From Vibrio rarus (lineage in GTDB: Bacteria; Pseudomonadota; Gammaproteobacteria; Enterobacterales; Vibrionaceae): a stretch of DNA of 64,000 nucleotides. The position numbers were made by a program, and so were the translations under genes. The notes under the pieces are model-generated. The model was not told where the DNA came from, ran no database searches, and was given only the letters and a program-made list of their open reading frames with translations. Of this stretch, positions 25,897 through 37,418 are shown in pieces. Numbering within the stretch: position 1 is the stretch's first letter; each line of letters begins with the position of its first letter. Location of the stretch: the NCBI RefSeq assembly GCF_024347075.1, contig NZ_AP024900.1:2232001-2296000 (forward strand). Reading direction: 5' to 3'.

Positions 25897-28485
25897 TTAT
25901 GCAGGTTCTTGGAAAATAACCGTATCCGCTTTTTCCGTGTACTCGCTCATTCGATGGAAGTTCAGGTAACGATAGGTATCGGCCGCTGTTGCATCAATTT
26001 GTGAGGAATACTTAAGGTACTCTTCTTTAGTGGGGATTCGCCCTAAGATAGCACCTACAGAGGCCAGTTCCGCTGAAGCCAAATAGACGTTTGCTCCAGT
26101 ACCTAGACGGTTAGGGAAGTTACGTGTTGATGTGGAGATGACCGTGGCTTTATCTGCAACACGGGCCTGATTCCCCATACACAAAGAACAGCCAGGGGTT
26201 TCAATTCGTACTCCAGCACGACCAAAGATACCGTAATAGCCCTCTTCGGTCAGTTGATCACGATCCATCTTAGTGGGTGGCGCAATCCATAGTCGAGTAT
26301 CTAGTTGCCCTGTAAATTTATCGAGTAATTTACCTGCGGCACGGAAATGCCCAATATTGGTCATACATGAGCCAATAAATACTTCATCAATTTCAGTGCC
26401 TTGCACCTCTGATAAAGGACGTGCATCATCAGGATCATTTGGTGCGCACAAAATAGGTTCATCTATTTCAGCAAGATCAATCTCAATGACATGCTTATAC
26501 TCTGCGTCTTTATCCGCTTGCATCAGTTCAGGCTTGTCGAGCCACTCTTGCATCGCAGAAATACGACGCTCTATGGTACGTCGATCTCCATAACCTTCTG
26601 CAATCATCCACTTCAGCATAACAATGTTAGAGTTCAAATACTCTTCAATGGATGCTTGCGAAAGCTTAACGGTACAACCTGCTGCGCTGCGCTCTGCAGA
26701 TGCATCTGACAATTCAAACGCTTGCTCTACACTCAGGTGTTCTACACCTTCAATTTCCAGAACTCGACCTGAAAACTCATTGATCTTGCCTGCTTTTTCT
26801 ACCGTCAGCAAACCTTGTTTAATGCCGTAGTAAGGAATCGCATGCACCAAATCACGCAAAGTAATACCCGGTTGCATTTCGCCTTTAAAGCGCACCAAAA
26901 TAGACTCTGGCATATCCAATGGCATAACGCCTGTAGCAGCGGCAAATGCCACAAGACCAGAACCTGCTGGGAAAGAGATACCAAGAGGAAAACGAGTATG
27001 TGAATCACCACCAGTACCCACAGTATCAGGCAATAGCATACGGTTTAACCATGAATGGATAACACCGTCTCCTGGGCGAAGAGACACCCCACCACGGTTC
27101 ATAATGAAATCCGGTAATGTATGATGAGTATTCACATCCACCGGTTTTGGGTAAGCCGATGTATGACAGAAAGACTGCATTACAAGATCCGCAGAGAAGC
27201 CTAAACACGCAAGGTCTTTCAGTTCATCACGAGTCATTGGGCCGGTTGTATCTTGTGAACCGACGGTTGTCATCTTAGGCTCGCAATATTGCCCTGCGCG
27301 CACACCTTCTACGCCACATGCCTTACCTACCATTTTCTGCGCTAGGGTATAGCCTTTATCTGACGCTGATGGATCTATCGGTTTAGCAAATAGATCCGTT
27401 TCGGCTAAACCGAGTGACTCTCGAGCTCGGCCAGTTAAACCACGACCAATGATTAGAGGAATGCGGCCACCAGCACGCACCTCATCAAGCAAGACCTTAC
27501 TAAGTTCAAAGGTAGAGATCGGTTGACCATTCTTGCGTACAACACCTTCGTAAGGGTAGATATCAATCACATCTCCCATGTTCATGTCTTGCACATCTAA
27601 CTCGATAGGCAAAGCACCAGAATCTTCCATAGTGTTATAGAAGATTGGAGCAATCTTGCCCCCTAAACAGATACCACCGGTACGTTTATTAGGTACATTT
27701 GGAATGTCATCCCCCATAAACCAAAGTACTGAGTTGGTTGCTGACTTACGAGAAGAACCCGTTCCTACGACATCCCCCACATAAGCCAGTGGAATGCCCT
27801 CTTTTTGCAGTTCTTCAATTTGACGAATAGGTCCTACGCTGCCTTGTTCATCAGGATTAATCCCTTCACGCTCCATCTTGAGCATGGCTTTGGCGTGTAC
27901 AGGAATATCAGGGCGAGACCAAGCATCTGGTGCAGGTGATAGGTCATCGGTGTTGGTTTCACCGGTAACTTTAAATACTTTTACCGTGATTTTTTCAGCG
28001 ACTTTTTCTTTAGTCGTAAACCACTTTGCATCAGCCCAAGACTGAATAACTTGTTTGGCAAATTCATTACCTGCTTTGGCTTTTTCTTCTACGTCGTAGA
28101 AAGCATCAAACATGAGCAAGGTATGGGAGAGCATTTTGGTTGCAATAGGAGCCAGTTCAACATCGTCTAAAAGGCTTACAAGAGGCTCAATATTATAACC
28201 ACCTTGCATGGTACCTAGTAGTTCAACTGCTTTTTGTTTACTCACTAATGGGGATTCAACTTCACCTTTAGTAATAGCGGTTAAGAAGCCTGCTTTTACA
28301 TAAGCGGCTTCATCAACGCCTGGAGGAATACGATTTTCTAGAAGATCTAAGATGAAACTTTCTTCACCTTGAGGTGGGGTCTTTAATAATTCAACAAGTG
28401 CTGCTACTTGTTCTGCATCTAGTGGTTTTGGAACCACTCCCTGTTCAGCACGCTCAACTACGTGTTTGCGATAAGCTTCAAGCAC
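25897..28485 (-). CDS. acnB: Bifunctional aconitate hydratase 2 / 2-methylisocitrate dehydratase AcnB
   Basis: AcnB interconverts citrate and isocitrate in the TCA cycle and also acts on 2-methylisocitrate. The 4Fe-4S cluster cysteines are seen in [10 protein letters not shown] and [11 protein letters not shown]-terminal HEAT-like and swivel domains precede the catalytic core ([21 protein letters not shown]). The start is placed at the GTG complementary to 28483-28485, giving 862 residues beginning [13 protein letters not shown] as in other AcnB. An AGAGGA ribosome site lies 8 bp upstream. The frame is open for 27 more codons to an ATG at 28566, but that start has no ribosome site and the extension is not family-like. 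Confidence 0.95.
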   Translation of the reverse strand: MLEAYRKHVVERAEQGVVPKPLDAEQVAALVELLKTPPQGEESFILDLLENRIPPGVDEAAYVKAGFLTAITKGEVESPLVSKQKAVELLGTMQGGYNIEPLVSLLDDVELAPIATKMLSHTLLMFDAFYDVEEKAKAGNEFAKQVIQSWADAKWFTTKEKVAEKITVKVFKVTGETNTDDLSPAPDAWSRPDIPVHAKAMLKMEREGINPDEQGSVGPIRQIEELQKEGIPLAYVGDVVGTGSSRKSATNSVLWFMGDDIPNVPNKRTGGICLGGKIAPIFYNTMEDSGALPIELDVQDMNMGDVIDIYPYEGVVRKNGQPISTFELSKVLLDEVRAGGRIPLIIGRGLTGRARESLGLAETDLFAKPIDPSASDKGYTLAQKMVGKACGVEGVRAGQYCEPKMTTVGSQDTTGPMTRDELKDLACLGFSADLVMQSFCHTSAYPKPVDVNTHHTLPDFIMNRGGVSLRPGDGVIHSWLNRMLLPDTVGTGGDSHTRFPLGISFPAGSGLVAFAAATGVMPLDMPESILVRFKGEMQPGITLRDLVHAIPYYGIKQGLLTVEKAGKINEFSGRVLEIEGVEHLSVEQAFELSDASAERSAAGCTVKLSQASIEEYLNSNIVMLKWMIAEGYGDRRTIERRISAMQEWLDKPELMQADKDAEYKHVIEIDLAEIDEPILCAPNDPDDARPLSEVQGTEIDEVFIGSCMTNIGHFRAAGKLLDKFTGQLDTRLWIAPPTKMDRDQLTEEGYYGIFGRAGVRIETPGCSLCMGNQARVADKATVISTSTRNFPNRLGTGANVYLASAELASVGAILGRIPTKEEYLKYSSQIDATAADTYRYLNFHRMSEYTEKADTVIFQEPA

Positions 28486-28748
28486 AACTTCATTCCTCTG
28501 GTTGTGGTCTATGATGGGATCACCACAGACATCCTTTGATCCGACACCTTGTCCTAAAATTGTCATTATGTTTCAGCAAAACAAAAGCCGTGCTGTGAAC
28601 AAGGTCTAAAATGGTGTATCGAGAATAGCAAAACTGGCTATAAATTAAAATCTCACCATTTGACCGACATAGCAACTTAGAACAAAAGGTAATAAAAATG
28701 TAAACAAAATACCAACTTAGTTAAAGATCAGTTGATTCTATGGGTTTA

Positions 28749-31055
28749 TTATTTAAACGCAGTACCAATGGAAAGATAAGCGGCTCCCATACCGTTTTCA
28801 GTCTGTCCATAGCCCAATAACACCGGCCCGATTGGAGAATCGATACCTATATAAGCTGAGCCTGCAACAAATAACGGCACATCATCAAGGCTACGATCCG
28901 CTCCTGACCATACTCCACCATACTCTGCTGATAATCCAACGTAAATCGGTGACTGGAACATACCAAAGTCATTTTCAAACCATCGGTAGCGATATATCAA
29001 CATAGTAAATGCTTTGTTTTGGCCAATTAAGCTATTACGCGGGATACCTGACAAATGCTGAAAGCCACCAAGATCATAGGGATCAATAGGCGCCACATTA
29101 TTTTCTGAATCAAACAGTCCCAGTTCGGCATTTGCTACAAAGGTATGTTTTTGCCAAAAAGTGAACGCTGAAAGCCAACGCACTTTGTATTCATCCACCC
29201 TTTCTTCTTTATAAGTAGATTTTTTTTCATCCACTTCATCAAAAGAGGTCAAATACTCCATGGATAAGTAACTACCTTTGGTAGGTAAACTCGCACTATC
29301 TAAGGTATCGACGACGTATTGTACATAGATACCTTTACGATCGTATGAGATATCACCACCGGAAGAGAAGGTAGATAACGACGCTCTACCACTGGTATAG
29401 CGAAGCCCAAGGGAAATATGACTCCATAGCGCGGGTTGCAAACCGACACTGGCATCCGCAACAAACTCTGAGTATGAAATCGGTATGTAATTGGAGACAT
29501 CCGACAAATCATTGATTTCATTACCTTGAATGCTTGCCACTGGTACATTGCGGCTTTCGTCGGAATAGCTGAACTTTAGAGTATTAAATAACAATTGATT
29601 GGAGAAAAAAGGCGTATAAATATCGGCCGCCAGTAACTTATCCGTTCCCAACTCTAAACTGGTTCTCATTTCACCACCATCCCAACCAAGGTCAGTGAAG
29701 TTAGCTGATGCCCCTAAGCTGTACTGACTTGTGGTCGTAAAATCGTCTTCCAGAAAAAACCTAAAATTCAAATAGTTGGGACCCCAGTCTTTCTCATCCA
29801 CATCAATAACAATGGTATTTTCTTGGTCATCTTGTTTATGCTTATAAGTGATTTTTTCAAATCGATCTAATGCATACAGTCGTGAGATAGAGTGCTCTAT
29901 ATCTTCAGATGTCAGGTCATCTTCAGGGTCTAACGCTAAGCGAGTGTTGAGTACATCGGGATTGAAATGCGTTTGATTGACCATTTCGATGTTAGTGATT
30001 GGAATATCATCGCCAAATATGATTTTTTGCGCTTTTTGCCGTTTCCTGTTCTGGTAAGCGGCATAATCTTGTTCTGATAACGCAAATTTTTGCAGTTGTT
30101 GCTTATGCTTCATTGCCTCTTCATAGCCCCGTTTATAGGCTTCAGGCATTGCACTAAAATCTGTCGTCCCTATTTGGCCTACAGCAGGAGACAATAAGAC
30201 ATCTTGCTCATTGAGTCGCTTCCCTTGTTCCACTGTGCCGCGTTGAACTAGGTAATTGGAAAGTTGCCCCCCCACATCTAAAAAGCTAGATAATTCCTCT
30301 TTGGTTTTATAATCAGAGGAAATATCGACTGCAATTATATAATCTGCACCCATTTGTTGGGCCAAATCTACCGGCATGTTGTTCACCACGCCGCCATCAA
30401 CTAATAAACGTCCATCCAATTCATAAGGAGGTAATGCCCCTGGCACTGACATAGATGCCATCATCGCATCCACTAGGTAACCTTTGTCTAGCACCACTTC
30501 TTGCAAATTAACAATATCCGTCGCTACTGCGCGATAGCGAATGGCAAAATCATCAAAGCTGTCCATTTTTAAAGGAGAGTGGGACGTTTCGCGTAATATG
30601 CGCAACATGCCTTGCCCTTGCACGACGCCTTTAGGGGTTTTGATTTTTCCCCAACCAATGCCTAAATCCGCATTGATTTGGTATCTATCTTCATACGCTT
30701 TGTCACGAAAGCGGCGATCGGAGCGATCCACTTGATCGCGATAGCCTAAGTTCCAATCTACCGCCGTCAAATAACTTTCAATTTGATCGGCGCTTTGTCC
30801 TGTGGCGTATAAGCCTCCAACATAAGATCCCATGCTGGTACCTGTGATAATATCAACAGGTATACGCATTTCTTCTAGGGCTTTGAGCACACCAATATGC
30901 GCGGCCCCCTTTGCGCCTCCCCCGGCTAAAACGACCCCTATAGTAGGTCTGGATTTAGAGGTCACTTGATTCACCTCTGTTGCGAAAGACGGTTGTACAC
31001 CGACCAGCACAGTGAGGAGGATAATTAGACTGACAGCACATGCATTCCGAAGCAA
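28749..31055 (-). CDS. Patatin-like phospholipase with POTRA and outer-membrane beta-barrel (PlpD/type Vd-like)
   Basis: A 768-residue exported lipase. A signal peptide (about 1-25) is followed by a patatin domain (about 38-300). That domain has an oxyanion loop GGGAKGAAHIG, catalytic S74 in GTSMG and the aspartate of DGGVVNN. A POTRA-like segment (about 345-420) and a C-terminal barrel (about 430-768) come next, the barrel rich in alternating aromatic strands and ending in F-K. This order is that of Pseudomonas PlpD, a surface/secreted autotransporter-like lipase. The start is a TTG at 31055; an AGG lies 8 bp before it and no in-frame ATG would keep the signal peptide. Substrate and secretion are inferred. 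Confidence 0.88.
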   Translation of the reverse strand: MLRNACAVSLIILLTVLVGVQPSFATEVNQVTSKSRPTIGVVLAGGGAKGAAHIGVLKALEEMRIPVDIITGTSMGSYVGGLYATGQSADQIESYLTAVDWNLGYRDQVDRSDRRFRDKAYEDRYQINADLGIGWGKIKTPKGVVQGQGMLRILRETSHSPLKMDSFDDFAIRYRAVATDIVNLQEVVLDKGYLVDAMMASMSVPGALPPYELDGRLLVDGGVVNNMPVDLAQQMGADYIIAVDISSDYKTKEELSSFLDVGGQLSNYLVQRGTVEQGKRLNEQDVLLSPAVGQIGTTDFSAMPEAYKRGYEEAMKHKQQLQKFALSEQDYAAYQNRKRQKAQKIIFGDDIPITNIEMVNQTHFNPDVLNTRLALDPEDDLTSEDIEHSISRLYALDRFEKITYKHKQDDQENTIVIDVDEKDWGPNYLNFRFFLEDDFTTTSQYSLGASANFTDLGWDGGEMRTSLELGTDKLLAADIYTPFFSNQLLFNTLKFSYSDESRNVPVASIQGNEINDLSDVSNYIPISYSEFVADASVGLQPALWSHISLGLRYTSGRASLSTFSSGGDISYDRKGIYVQYVVDTLDSASLPTKGSYLSMEYLTSFDEVDEKKSTYKEERVDEYKVRWLSAFTFWQKHTFVANAELGLFDSENNVAPIDPYDLGGFQHLSGIPRNSLIGQNKAFTMLIYRYRWFENDFGMFQSPIYVGLSAEYGGVWSGADRSLDDVPLFVAGSAYIGIDSPIGPVLLGYGQTENGMGAAYLSIGTAFK

Positions 31056-31125
31056 TTGAAAAACCTATACATCCGTTTATTAGAGTATTAATAAATCTAA
31101 CACACTTTGCCCTGCATCATCCTAT

Positions 31126-33498
31126 CTACCAAGGTAATATTTTTTTAAACCAAGGCTTTGCATTAGATTCACATTCCGCCAAGGCTTGGCCATCTTCATC
31201 CCAAACCGGTAAGGTAAATTTACTATTACAATCAACCGTTAAGCTACCATCTTGTTGTTTGCGGTATCCTAAGGTTCTAATTCCTTGTGGCCAAGGCAAA
31301 GTCAGCACTTCCGGCTCTCGTTGTTGTAAATAGTCGGCATAAACTCGCAATGCCCCTGACGCCCCTGTTAAGTAAGCTTGAGTGTTATCATCGCGCCCTA
31401 CCCATACTGTCACCACTTCTCTACCGTCAACACCGACAAACCAACTGTCACGTCCGTCATTACTGGTGCCGGTTTTACCCGCTAAAGCATAACGAGAGAA
31501 ATGCGCACTTAAATAACGTCCAGTACCTTCGGTGACGACTTTTTTCATCGCATAAGTGGTGAGCCAAGCGGCTTGTTCTGGCACCACCTGTTGAGCTTTA
31601 GGGAATGACTGATAAATCACCTCACCCTGTTGATCTTTAACCACCCTCAGAGCACTTAACGGCACTTTTCTCCCTGAGTTGGTTAATGATTGGTACATTT
31701 GTGCTACTTGATAAGGGGTCAGGGTAAAGGCACCTAAAAACATTGAAGGTAGAGGACGAACTTCCCCTTTATCCACACCTAACTTTTCAATTACCTGCTG
31801 CACATTTTTAATACCTAGCGTCATCCCTAACTGCACCGTAGGTACATTTCTAGAGTGAGCTAACGAGTGATAAAGAGGAATATTGCCCAAAAACTTCCGA
31901 TCATAGTTACGCGGAGTCCAGGTGCTTCCTTTGTTGCCTTTTAAGGAGATAGGTTCATCCACTAAGGTGCTCGCCAATTGGTATTTATTGGGTTGCATTA
32001 AGGCATCCAAATACACCGCAGGCTTCACCAACGAACCGATTTGCCGTGACGCATTTAACACACGATTAAATCCATCATAGCCCGTTCTTCTGCCCCCCAC
32101 CATGGCGCGAATTTCACCCGTTTGTCGATCAACGGCAATCGCAGCCGCTTGCAAGTTTTTGGCTTTTCCTTTTTCCAATCGAGGCAGTGTTGCTGTCACC
32201 GCTTTTTCTAATTCACTCTGCGAAACAGGATCTAGTGTGGTGAATAATCTCAGTCCGGCATGTTGTTCAAAATCATCACCTACATTGCGGTTTAACTCAT
32301 TTTTTAATTGCTGAAAATAGGCGGGTTGTCGACTCGCAATACGAGGCACTTTTTGCAGATCCAATTCACGGCTAATGGCCTGTTGGTATTGATCCGAATC
32401 TAATGTCCCTTGTTCAAACAGCAGTTTAAGGATCAAATCGCGACGATGCTTAGCTCGCTGTGGATTACGCACTGGGTTATAGTAAGACGGCCCCTTAACT
32501 AGCCCTACTAACATGGCCAACTGATCAACCCTAAGCTCTTGAATTGGTTGACCAAAATAAAAGCGTGCTGCTAGACCAAAACCGTGGATCGCTTGTCCGG
32601 CACTTTGACCTAGGTACACTTCATTTAAATACGCTTCAAGAATACGATCTTTGCTATAGCGATGATCAATAATGATGGCGATCAGAGCTTCACGAACCTT
32701 ACGCCACAGTGTTTTTTCACGCGTTAAAAATAAATTTTTACTCAACTGCTGAGTAAGAGTACTTCCCCCTTGCACCGCTCTCCCTGCTTTTAAGTTCACA
32801 ATAAAAGCACGGGCAATGGCCGTTGGTGATACCCCATCGTGGTGATAAAAATCGCGGTCTTCGGTTGTCAGTAGTGCGTCCACTAAAAATTCAGGATAAT
32901 CTTGGCGTTTAACAAACAGTCGCTGCTCTGTTACATCTTTCTCAAGCATACCCAGCATTTTAGGTTCTAAACGCAAAAATCCGAGCTCACCGCCTTTGTC
33001 TAAGGAGGCAATTTTTGTCACGCTATTGCTGTTAAAGTTCAACATGACATGGCGTTCAGTTTCTGGCCCATCTTGAAAATCAAATGGACGTCTAATCAAC
33101 TCTATTTTACTGCTTGATGACGAATACTCCCCAGGGAACTGAGGGTTTCTTACCTTGCGATAATTGAGAACATCCAACTCTTTTAACATTTGTGAATGGG
33201 TCAGTTCCGTCCCCGGAGCCAAGTTCAATATGCGCGCATACACCACGGTAGGCAAATCAAATAATTGCCCATCAAAACGACGTTCCACTATGGTGTTGAG
33301 ATAAATCATGATAAAAGCGAGCACGGCGATTCCAGCCACAGCTAGCTTCCAGCTGATGCTGAAAATTCTTCGTCCCCATGACTTTGAAGGGGCTTTCTTT
33401 GTCCGTCGCTTACCCGCCGCAGATTTTTTTGCGGGCGTTTTTTTTGCTTGTGGCTTCTTGGTTTGACGACGCTTTTCCGGTGTCCGTTTCTCTGGCAC
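31126..33498 (-). CDS. mrcB: Penicillin-binding protein 1B (bifunctional class A PBP)
   Basis: A 790-residue peptidoglycan polymerase and cross-linker in the inner membrane. The cytoplasmic tail is very basic (Lys/Pro-rich, 1-45), followed by one transmembrane helix (about 50-68) and a UB2H-type region. The GT51 glycosyltransferase has the catalytic glutamate in LLTTEDRDFYHHDGVS and the GGSTLTQQLSKNL motif. The transpeptidase has SxxK in IGSLVKP, SRN in AHSRNVP and KTGTS. The start is GTG. It follows hrpB on the same strand by 18 bp. The UB2H domain normally contacts an LpoB-type activator, which is not encoded here. Confidence 0.95.
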   Translation of the reverse strand: MPEKRTPEKRRQTKKPQAKKTPAKKSAAGKRRTKKAPSKSWGRRIFSISWKLAVAGIAVLAFIMIYLNTIVERRFDGQLFDLPTVVYARILNLAPGTELTHSQMLKELDVLNYRKVRNPQFPGEYSSSSSKIELIRRPFDFQDGPETERHVMLNFNSNSVTKIASLDKGGELGFLRLEPKMLGMLEKDVTEQRLFVKRQDYPEFLVDALLTTEDRDFYHHDGVSPTAIARAFIVNLKAGRAVQGGSTLTQQLSKNLFLTREKTLWRKVREALIAIIIDHRYSKDRILEAYLNEVYLGQSAGQAIHGFGLAARFYFGQPIQELRVDQLAMLVGLVKGPSYYNPVRNPQRAKHRRDLILKLLFEQGTLDSDQYQQAISRELDLQKVPRIASRQPAYFQQLKNELNRNVGDDFEQHAGLRLFTTLDPVSQSELEKAVTATLPRLEKGKAKNLQAAAIAVDRQTGEIRAMVGGRRTGYDGFNRVLNASRQIGSLVKPAVYLDALMQPNKYQLASTLVDEPISLKGNKGSTWTPRNYDRKFLGNIPLYHSLAHSRNVPTVQLGMTLGIKNVQQVIEKLGVDKGEVRPLPSMFLGAFTLTPYQVAQMYQSLTNSGRKVPLSALRVVKDQQGEVIYQSFPKAQQVVPEQAAWLTTYAMKKVVTEGTGRYLSAHFSRYALAGKTGTSNDGRDSWFVGVDGREVVTVWVGRDDNTQAYLTGASGALRVYADYLQQREPEVLTLPWPQGIRTLGYRKQQDGSLTVDCNSKFTLPVWDEDGQALAECESNAKPWFKKILPW

Positions 33499-33516
33499 GC
33501 TATAATTCCATGGCTA

Positions 33517-35991
33517 TTATTTTAAATGACGTTTGGTTTTGCTCGTGGCTTGATGGGATGCAGGATCATCAGGCCAAGGATGTTTAGGGTACCGTCCCTT
33601 CATCTCTTTTTGCACTTCTTTGTATGCGCCGCTCCAAAAACCGGCCAAATCTTGAGTCACCTGTAAAGGGCGCTGCGCCGGTGAAAGCAACTCAAGCGTA
33701 ATTTTCACTCTTCCTTCTGCCACCGTTGGCGATTGCGGTTCACCAAACATTTCTTGTAATTTCACCGCTAACCTTGGTGGCTGACCTACGCTGTAATGCA
33801 GCATTTTCATTGAACCTGACGGCACCTTTATACCCTTAGGTAACAAGGTATCTATGTGCTGATTCAACGGCCAAGCCAAAGCAGCATTAAGGATGTTGAG
33901 CATATTGAGGCTCTGCAGCCCTTTTACCGAGCGAATTCCCTCTAAGTAGGGTAATAACCAAGTTGACATAGTGTCCAACAAAACGCTATCACTCCAATCG
34001 GGCCAAGGCATTTCAGGTAGCCATTGCTTAGCGCAGTTCACTCTATTGAGTAATGCCATAGACTCCTTGCTCCAAGGTAAAACCGTTAAGCCTTTTTTCG
34101 CCACGTAATCCAACATGCCTTGAGCTAATGCATCGCTGGCGAGCTCTGCTGAAGGTATGGATTTTCGCTGAATAATCAGTTGCCCAAGGCAGCGTTGATG
34201 CTCGGCTAACAGTCCCTGCTTATGCTCATTCCACTGCAATACCTGCTTTTGTTGCAAGGTATGATACTGCTCTAGCTCAGCAAGAGTGACCTTGGCTGCG
34301 GCCAACACTCGACTTGAAGATTGACGGCCTTTTTGCAAGTGGGCCACCACTAAAAACTCGTTAGCGCATAAAGGGCTACTCTCATCCACAAACGCACCAT
34401 GACCTGAAGCCAGTTGATATTGAGAGCTGTTGATGGCACGGCGCAAACCGATACGATCCGGAAACGCAAAACTTAAACAGACCCCTATATCGCTATTTTT
34501 CACCGACGTAAGAGTGAATTTTTGCCCAATTCGATTGGCCAAATTATCGGCTCTACGCTTTAATACCTTCTGTTTTGGGTGTTTTCTATCTAGTAAAAGA
34601 CTCACTTGCAAACTAATATCATCGCTATTTCTCATGGGTTCTTCTAACACAACAGCCGTGGCTAATGCGGTATGAAACATAGACGATGGTGCTCGTGCGA
34701 GCATAGCGGCAAGGCGCGGTTCTACGCCCAATTGTAGAGCGCGCTTCCCTTGCTGAGTCAGGGTTAAGTCAGAAGTAAGCAAGGTTAAGCTCTGCAAAAG
34801 AGTGCAAGCCGCTTGTACCGCAGAAGCTGGAGGTTGGTCTACCCACTGCATCCCCTCAAGATCCGCACTGCCCCACTGCACAGCCTCAAGAATTAAACTG
34901 CATAGATCGCTACGCATAATCTCAGGTGTTGTATGTTGCGGGTTTTGTTTAAATTGCGATTCAGAATAGAGTCGAATACATACCCCTGCCTCTGTTCGGC
35001 CCGCACGACCGGCCCGTTGCACTGCAGATGACTGAGATATCCAGCGCTGCTCTAAACGTGTCACACCACTGTTTAAGTCAAAGCTCGCTCGATTTTCCAA
35101 CCCACTGTCGATAACAATTCTCACCCCTTCAATGGTTAATGAGGTCTCAGCAATATTGGTGGTGACGACTATCTTCCTTTGTTGGTCACTACAAGGTTGA
35201 ATAGCGCGCTGCTGAGCTGAAAAATCCAAGCCTCCATGCAGTGGCAACACACTGACGTTTGCAAGGGATGACAACTGTGTGGTTAATGAGTCACAGCAAG
35301 CATTAATTAGGCCGACACTTGGCAAAAAGAGCAAGATTGACCCCGATTCATCATTGAGCGCTTTAATGGTCTGCTGACAAATATGTGCGATAAGGTTTTG
35401 ATTCGCTTGCAATGGGGCGTACCGTTGCTCAATAGGGTAGCCTCGTCCCTTAGAGGTATGCACAACGGCATCAGGAAGCAATAGCTGTAAACCGGTTTGA
35501 TCAAGGGTGGCCGACATCACAACGATCGTCAGTTGCTCATTAAATACCTGCTGCACTTCTAATGCCAGCGCTAACCCAAGATCTGCATGAATGCTTCGTT
35601 CATGAAATTCATCAAACAGCAGCATGTCAACACCATTAAGCTCAGGATCCCCTTGGATCATGCGCGTAAGTACCCCTTCAGTCACAATTTCTAATCGCGT
35701 TGTCGCGCACGTTCGGCTCTCGCCTCGAATCCGATACCCTACTCGTTGACCCACAGGTTCATTTAACTGCGAAGCAATATAACTGGCGATGCTTTTGGCC
35801 GCCAAGCGTCTTGGTTCAAGCATGATGATTTTGCCATTCCAGTTAGGATTTAGCAGTAATTGCAATGGCAAATAAGTGGACTTGCCTGCCCCTGGAGGCG
35901 CTTGAATGATGAGCTGAGGGTACTGCACTAAAGAAGTGACAATATCATCTAAGATAGCGTGAATGGGCAAATTGGATAGAGCTTGAGTCAA
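33517..35991 (-). CDS. hrpB: ATP-dependent RNA helicase HrpB
   Basis: An 824-residue DEAH-type helicase of unknown cellular role. Seen are Walker A in [13 protein letters not shown] (about 31-43), motif II as DEFHE, motif III SAT, and motif VI in QRAGRAGR. The HrpB-specific C-terminal domain ends in [13 protein letters not shown]. The start is a TTG at 35991, because no in-frame ATG is near and the sequence [14 protein letters not shown] resembles family starts. It is divergent from sfsA with 57 bp between the chosen starts. Confidence 0.93.
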   Translation of the reverse strand: MTQALSNLPIHAILDDIVTSLVQYPQLIIQAPPGAGKSTYLPLQLLLNPNWNGKIIMLEPRRLAAKSIASYIASQLNEPVGQRVGYRIRGESRTCATTRLEIVTEGVLTRMIQGDPELNGVDMLLFDEFHERSIHADLGLALALEVQQVFNEQLTIVVMSATLDQTGLQLLLPDAVVHTSKGRGYPIEQRYAPLQANQNLIAHICQQTIKALNDESGSILLFLPSVGLINACCDSLTTQLSSLANVSVLPLHGGLDFSAQQRAIQPCSDQQRKIVVTTNIAETSLTIEGVRIVIDSGLENRASFDLNSGVTRLEQRWISQSSAVQRAGRAGRTEAGVCIRLYSESQFKQNPQHTTPEIMRSDLCSLILEAVQWGSADLEGMQWVDQPPASAVQAACTLLQSLTLLTSDLTLTQQGKRALQLGVEPRLAAMLARAPSSMFHTALATAVVLEEPMRNSDDISLQVSLLLDRKHPKQKVLKRRADNLANRIGQKFTLTSVKNSDIGVCLSFAFPDRIGLRRAINSSQYQLASGHGAFVDESSPLCANEFLVVAHLQKGRQSSSRVLAAAKVTLAELEQYHTLQQKQVLQWNEHKQGLLAEHQRCLGQLIIQRKSIPSAELASDALAQGMLDYVAKKGLTVLPWSKESMALLNRVNCAKQWLPEMPWPDWSDSVLLDTMSTWLLPYLEGIRSVKGLQSLNMLNILNAALAWPLNQHIDTLLPKGIKVPSGSMKMLHYSVGQPPRLAVKLQEMFGEPQSPTVAEGRVKITLELLSPAQRPLQVTQDLAGFWSGAYKEVQKEMKGRYPKHPWPDDPASHQATSKTKRHLK

Positions 35992-36048
35992 GGTATTGGC
36001 CTATGCCATGATGTGAACTTAACTCAATTCTACCCAAATGATTTAGAA

Positions 36049-36765
36049 ATGGAATTTTATCCTAACCTGCAAAAAGGCACCTTACTCAAGCGCTATAAAC
36101 GTTTCTTAGCGGATCTTGCTTTAGACGACGGTTCACAAATCACCATTCATTGTGCCAATACTGGGGCGATGACAGGTTGCGCAGTGCCGGATAGCACTGT
36201 GTGGTATTCCACCTCTGATAACCCAAAACGTAAATACCCAAATAGCTGGGAAATCACAGAGACCGCGCAAGGGCATAGAATTTGTGTGAATACCTTACGC
36301 GCAAACACTTTAGCTGTAGAGGGAATAGAGCAAGGGGTAATACAAGAGCTATCAGGTTATGATGAATTAACCACAGAACAAAAGTACGGTGCTGAAAACA
36401 GTCGTATTGATATACTGCTACGTTCTCACAACAAAGTAGATTGCTACGTTGAAGTTAAGAGTGTGACACTACTTGATGAAAATAATGAAGGGTTAGGTCA
36501 ATTTCCTGATTCTGTTACCACTCGAGGTCAAAAACATCTACGAGAGTTGATCGAGGTAACAAAATCTGGACAAAGAGCCGTACTTTTATTCATTGTTTTG
36601 CATTCAGGCATTGAAAAGGTGTCTCCGGCACTCCATATAGATGGGCGTTATTCCACTTTACTTAAACAAGCCCAAAACGCCGGCGTTGAAGTAATTTGTT
36701 ACAAAGCCAATTTATCCGTTAACTGCATAAAAATGTCGCACAAGTTGCCGTTTCATATGCTTTAA
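36049..36765 (+). CDS. sfsA: Sugar fermentation stimulation protein SfsA
   Basis: A 238-residue DNA-binding/nuclease-like protein that in E. coli affects maltose use; its molecular role is not settled. The start at the ATG at 36049 ([12 protein letters not shown]) matches family N-termini, while the frame is open upstream into the hrpB start region. An OB-like N-terminal part and a PD-(D/E)XK-like C-terminal core are visible ([17 protein letters not shown]). It is separated from dksA by about 140 bp and usually lies with it in gamma-proteobacteria. Confidence 0.94.
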   Translation: MEFYPNLQKGTLLKRYKRFLADLALDDGSQITIHCANTGAMTGCAVPDSTVWYSTSDNPKRKYPNSWEITETAQGHRICVNTLRANTLAVEGIEQGVIQELSGYDELTTEQKYGAENSRIDILLRSHNKVDCYVEVKSVTLLDENNEGLGQFPDSVTTRGQKHLRELIEVTKSGQRAVLLFIVLHSGIEKVSPALHIDGRYSTLLKQAQNAGVEVICYKANLSVNCIKMSHKLPFHML

Positions 36766-36906
36766 AATGACGAACTGTTCACAGTTATAGATAGAGTTAA
36801 CTCTGTATCGAAAAGACTTTATTGCTAAGGCTAAATGTTTTTGCTATAGATACCCGCCTTAAAATTAGGCCCTTGCTGGTTTAATAAGGTTACTAGGAGA
36901 TGCGGT

Positions 36907-37353
36907 ATGCCAGAATCTAAGAAAAAAACGCTAGGCATTCTAGCCATAGCAGGTGTTGAGCCGTACAAAGAACAAGCTGGTGAAGAGTACATGTCACCAG
37001 AACAGACGGCTCACTTTACAAAAATTTTAGGCGCTTGGCGCGACCAATTGCGCGAAGATGTAGAACGTACAGTTGTACACATGCAAGACGAAGCAGCTAA
37101 CTTCCCCGATCCTGTAGACCGTGCGTCACAGGAAGAAGAGTTTAGCTTGGAGTTGCGTAACCGCGACCGTGAGCGCCGCTTGATCAAGAAGATCGAGAAA
37201 ACGCTAAACAAAATCGAAGAAGATGAATTTGGCTTCTGCGATTCTTGTGGTGTTGAGATTGGCATTCGTCGTCTTGAAGCTCGCCCTACAGCTGATCTTT
37301 GCATTGATTGCAAAACTCTAGCCGAGCTAAAAGAAAAACAAATGCAAGGCTAG
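36907..37353 (+). CDS. dksA: RNA polymerase-binding transcription factor DksA
   Basis: DksA enters the secondary channel of RNA polymerase and, with ppGpp, tunes rRNA and amino-acid promoters. The 148-residue protein has the coiled coil with tip residues D68, D71 and A73 (FPDPVDRA). The four-cysteine zinc finger is CDSCG and CIDCK. Ribosome site AGGAGA precedes the ATG. A perfect terminator separates it from gluQ, as in enteric bacteria, so gluQ depends partly on read-through. Confidence 0.97.
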   Translation: MPESKKKTLGILAIAGVEPYKEQAGEEYMSPEQTAHFTKILGAWRDQLREDVERTVVHMQDEAANFPDPVDRASQEEEFSLELRNRDRERRLIKKIEKTLNKIEEDEFGFCDSCGVEIGIRRLEARPTADLCIDCKTLAELKEKQMQG

Positions 37354-37378
37354 CGCCAACAAAGCAATAGTTTAAACT

Positions 37379-37402
37379 AAGGGAGCCTAGGCTCCCTTTT
37401 TC
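37379..37402 (+). terminator. Terminator between dksA and gluQ
   Basis: AAGGGAGCC / GGCTCCCTT form a perfect 9-bp stem with a 2-nt loop, followed by TTTTT. It ends 16 bp before the gluQ start codon. Confidence 0.92.
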
Positions 37403-37418
37403 ATTAATAAGTATTGGT

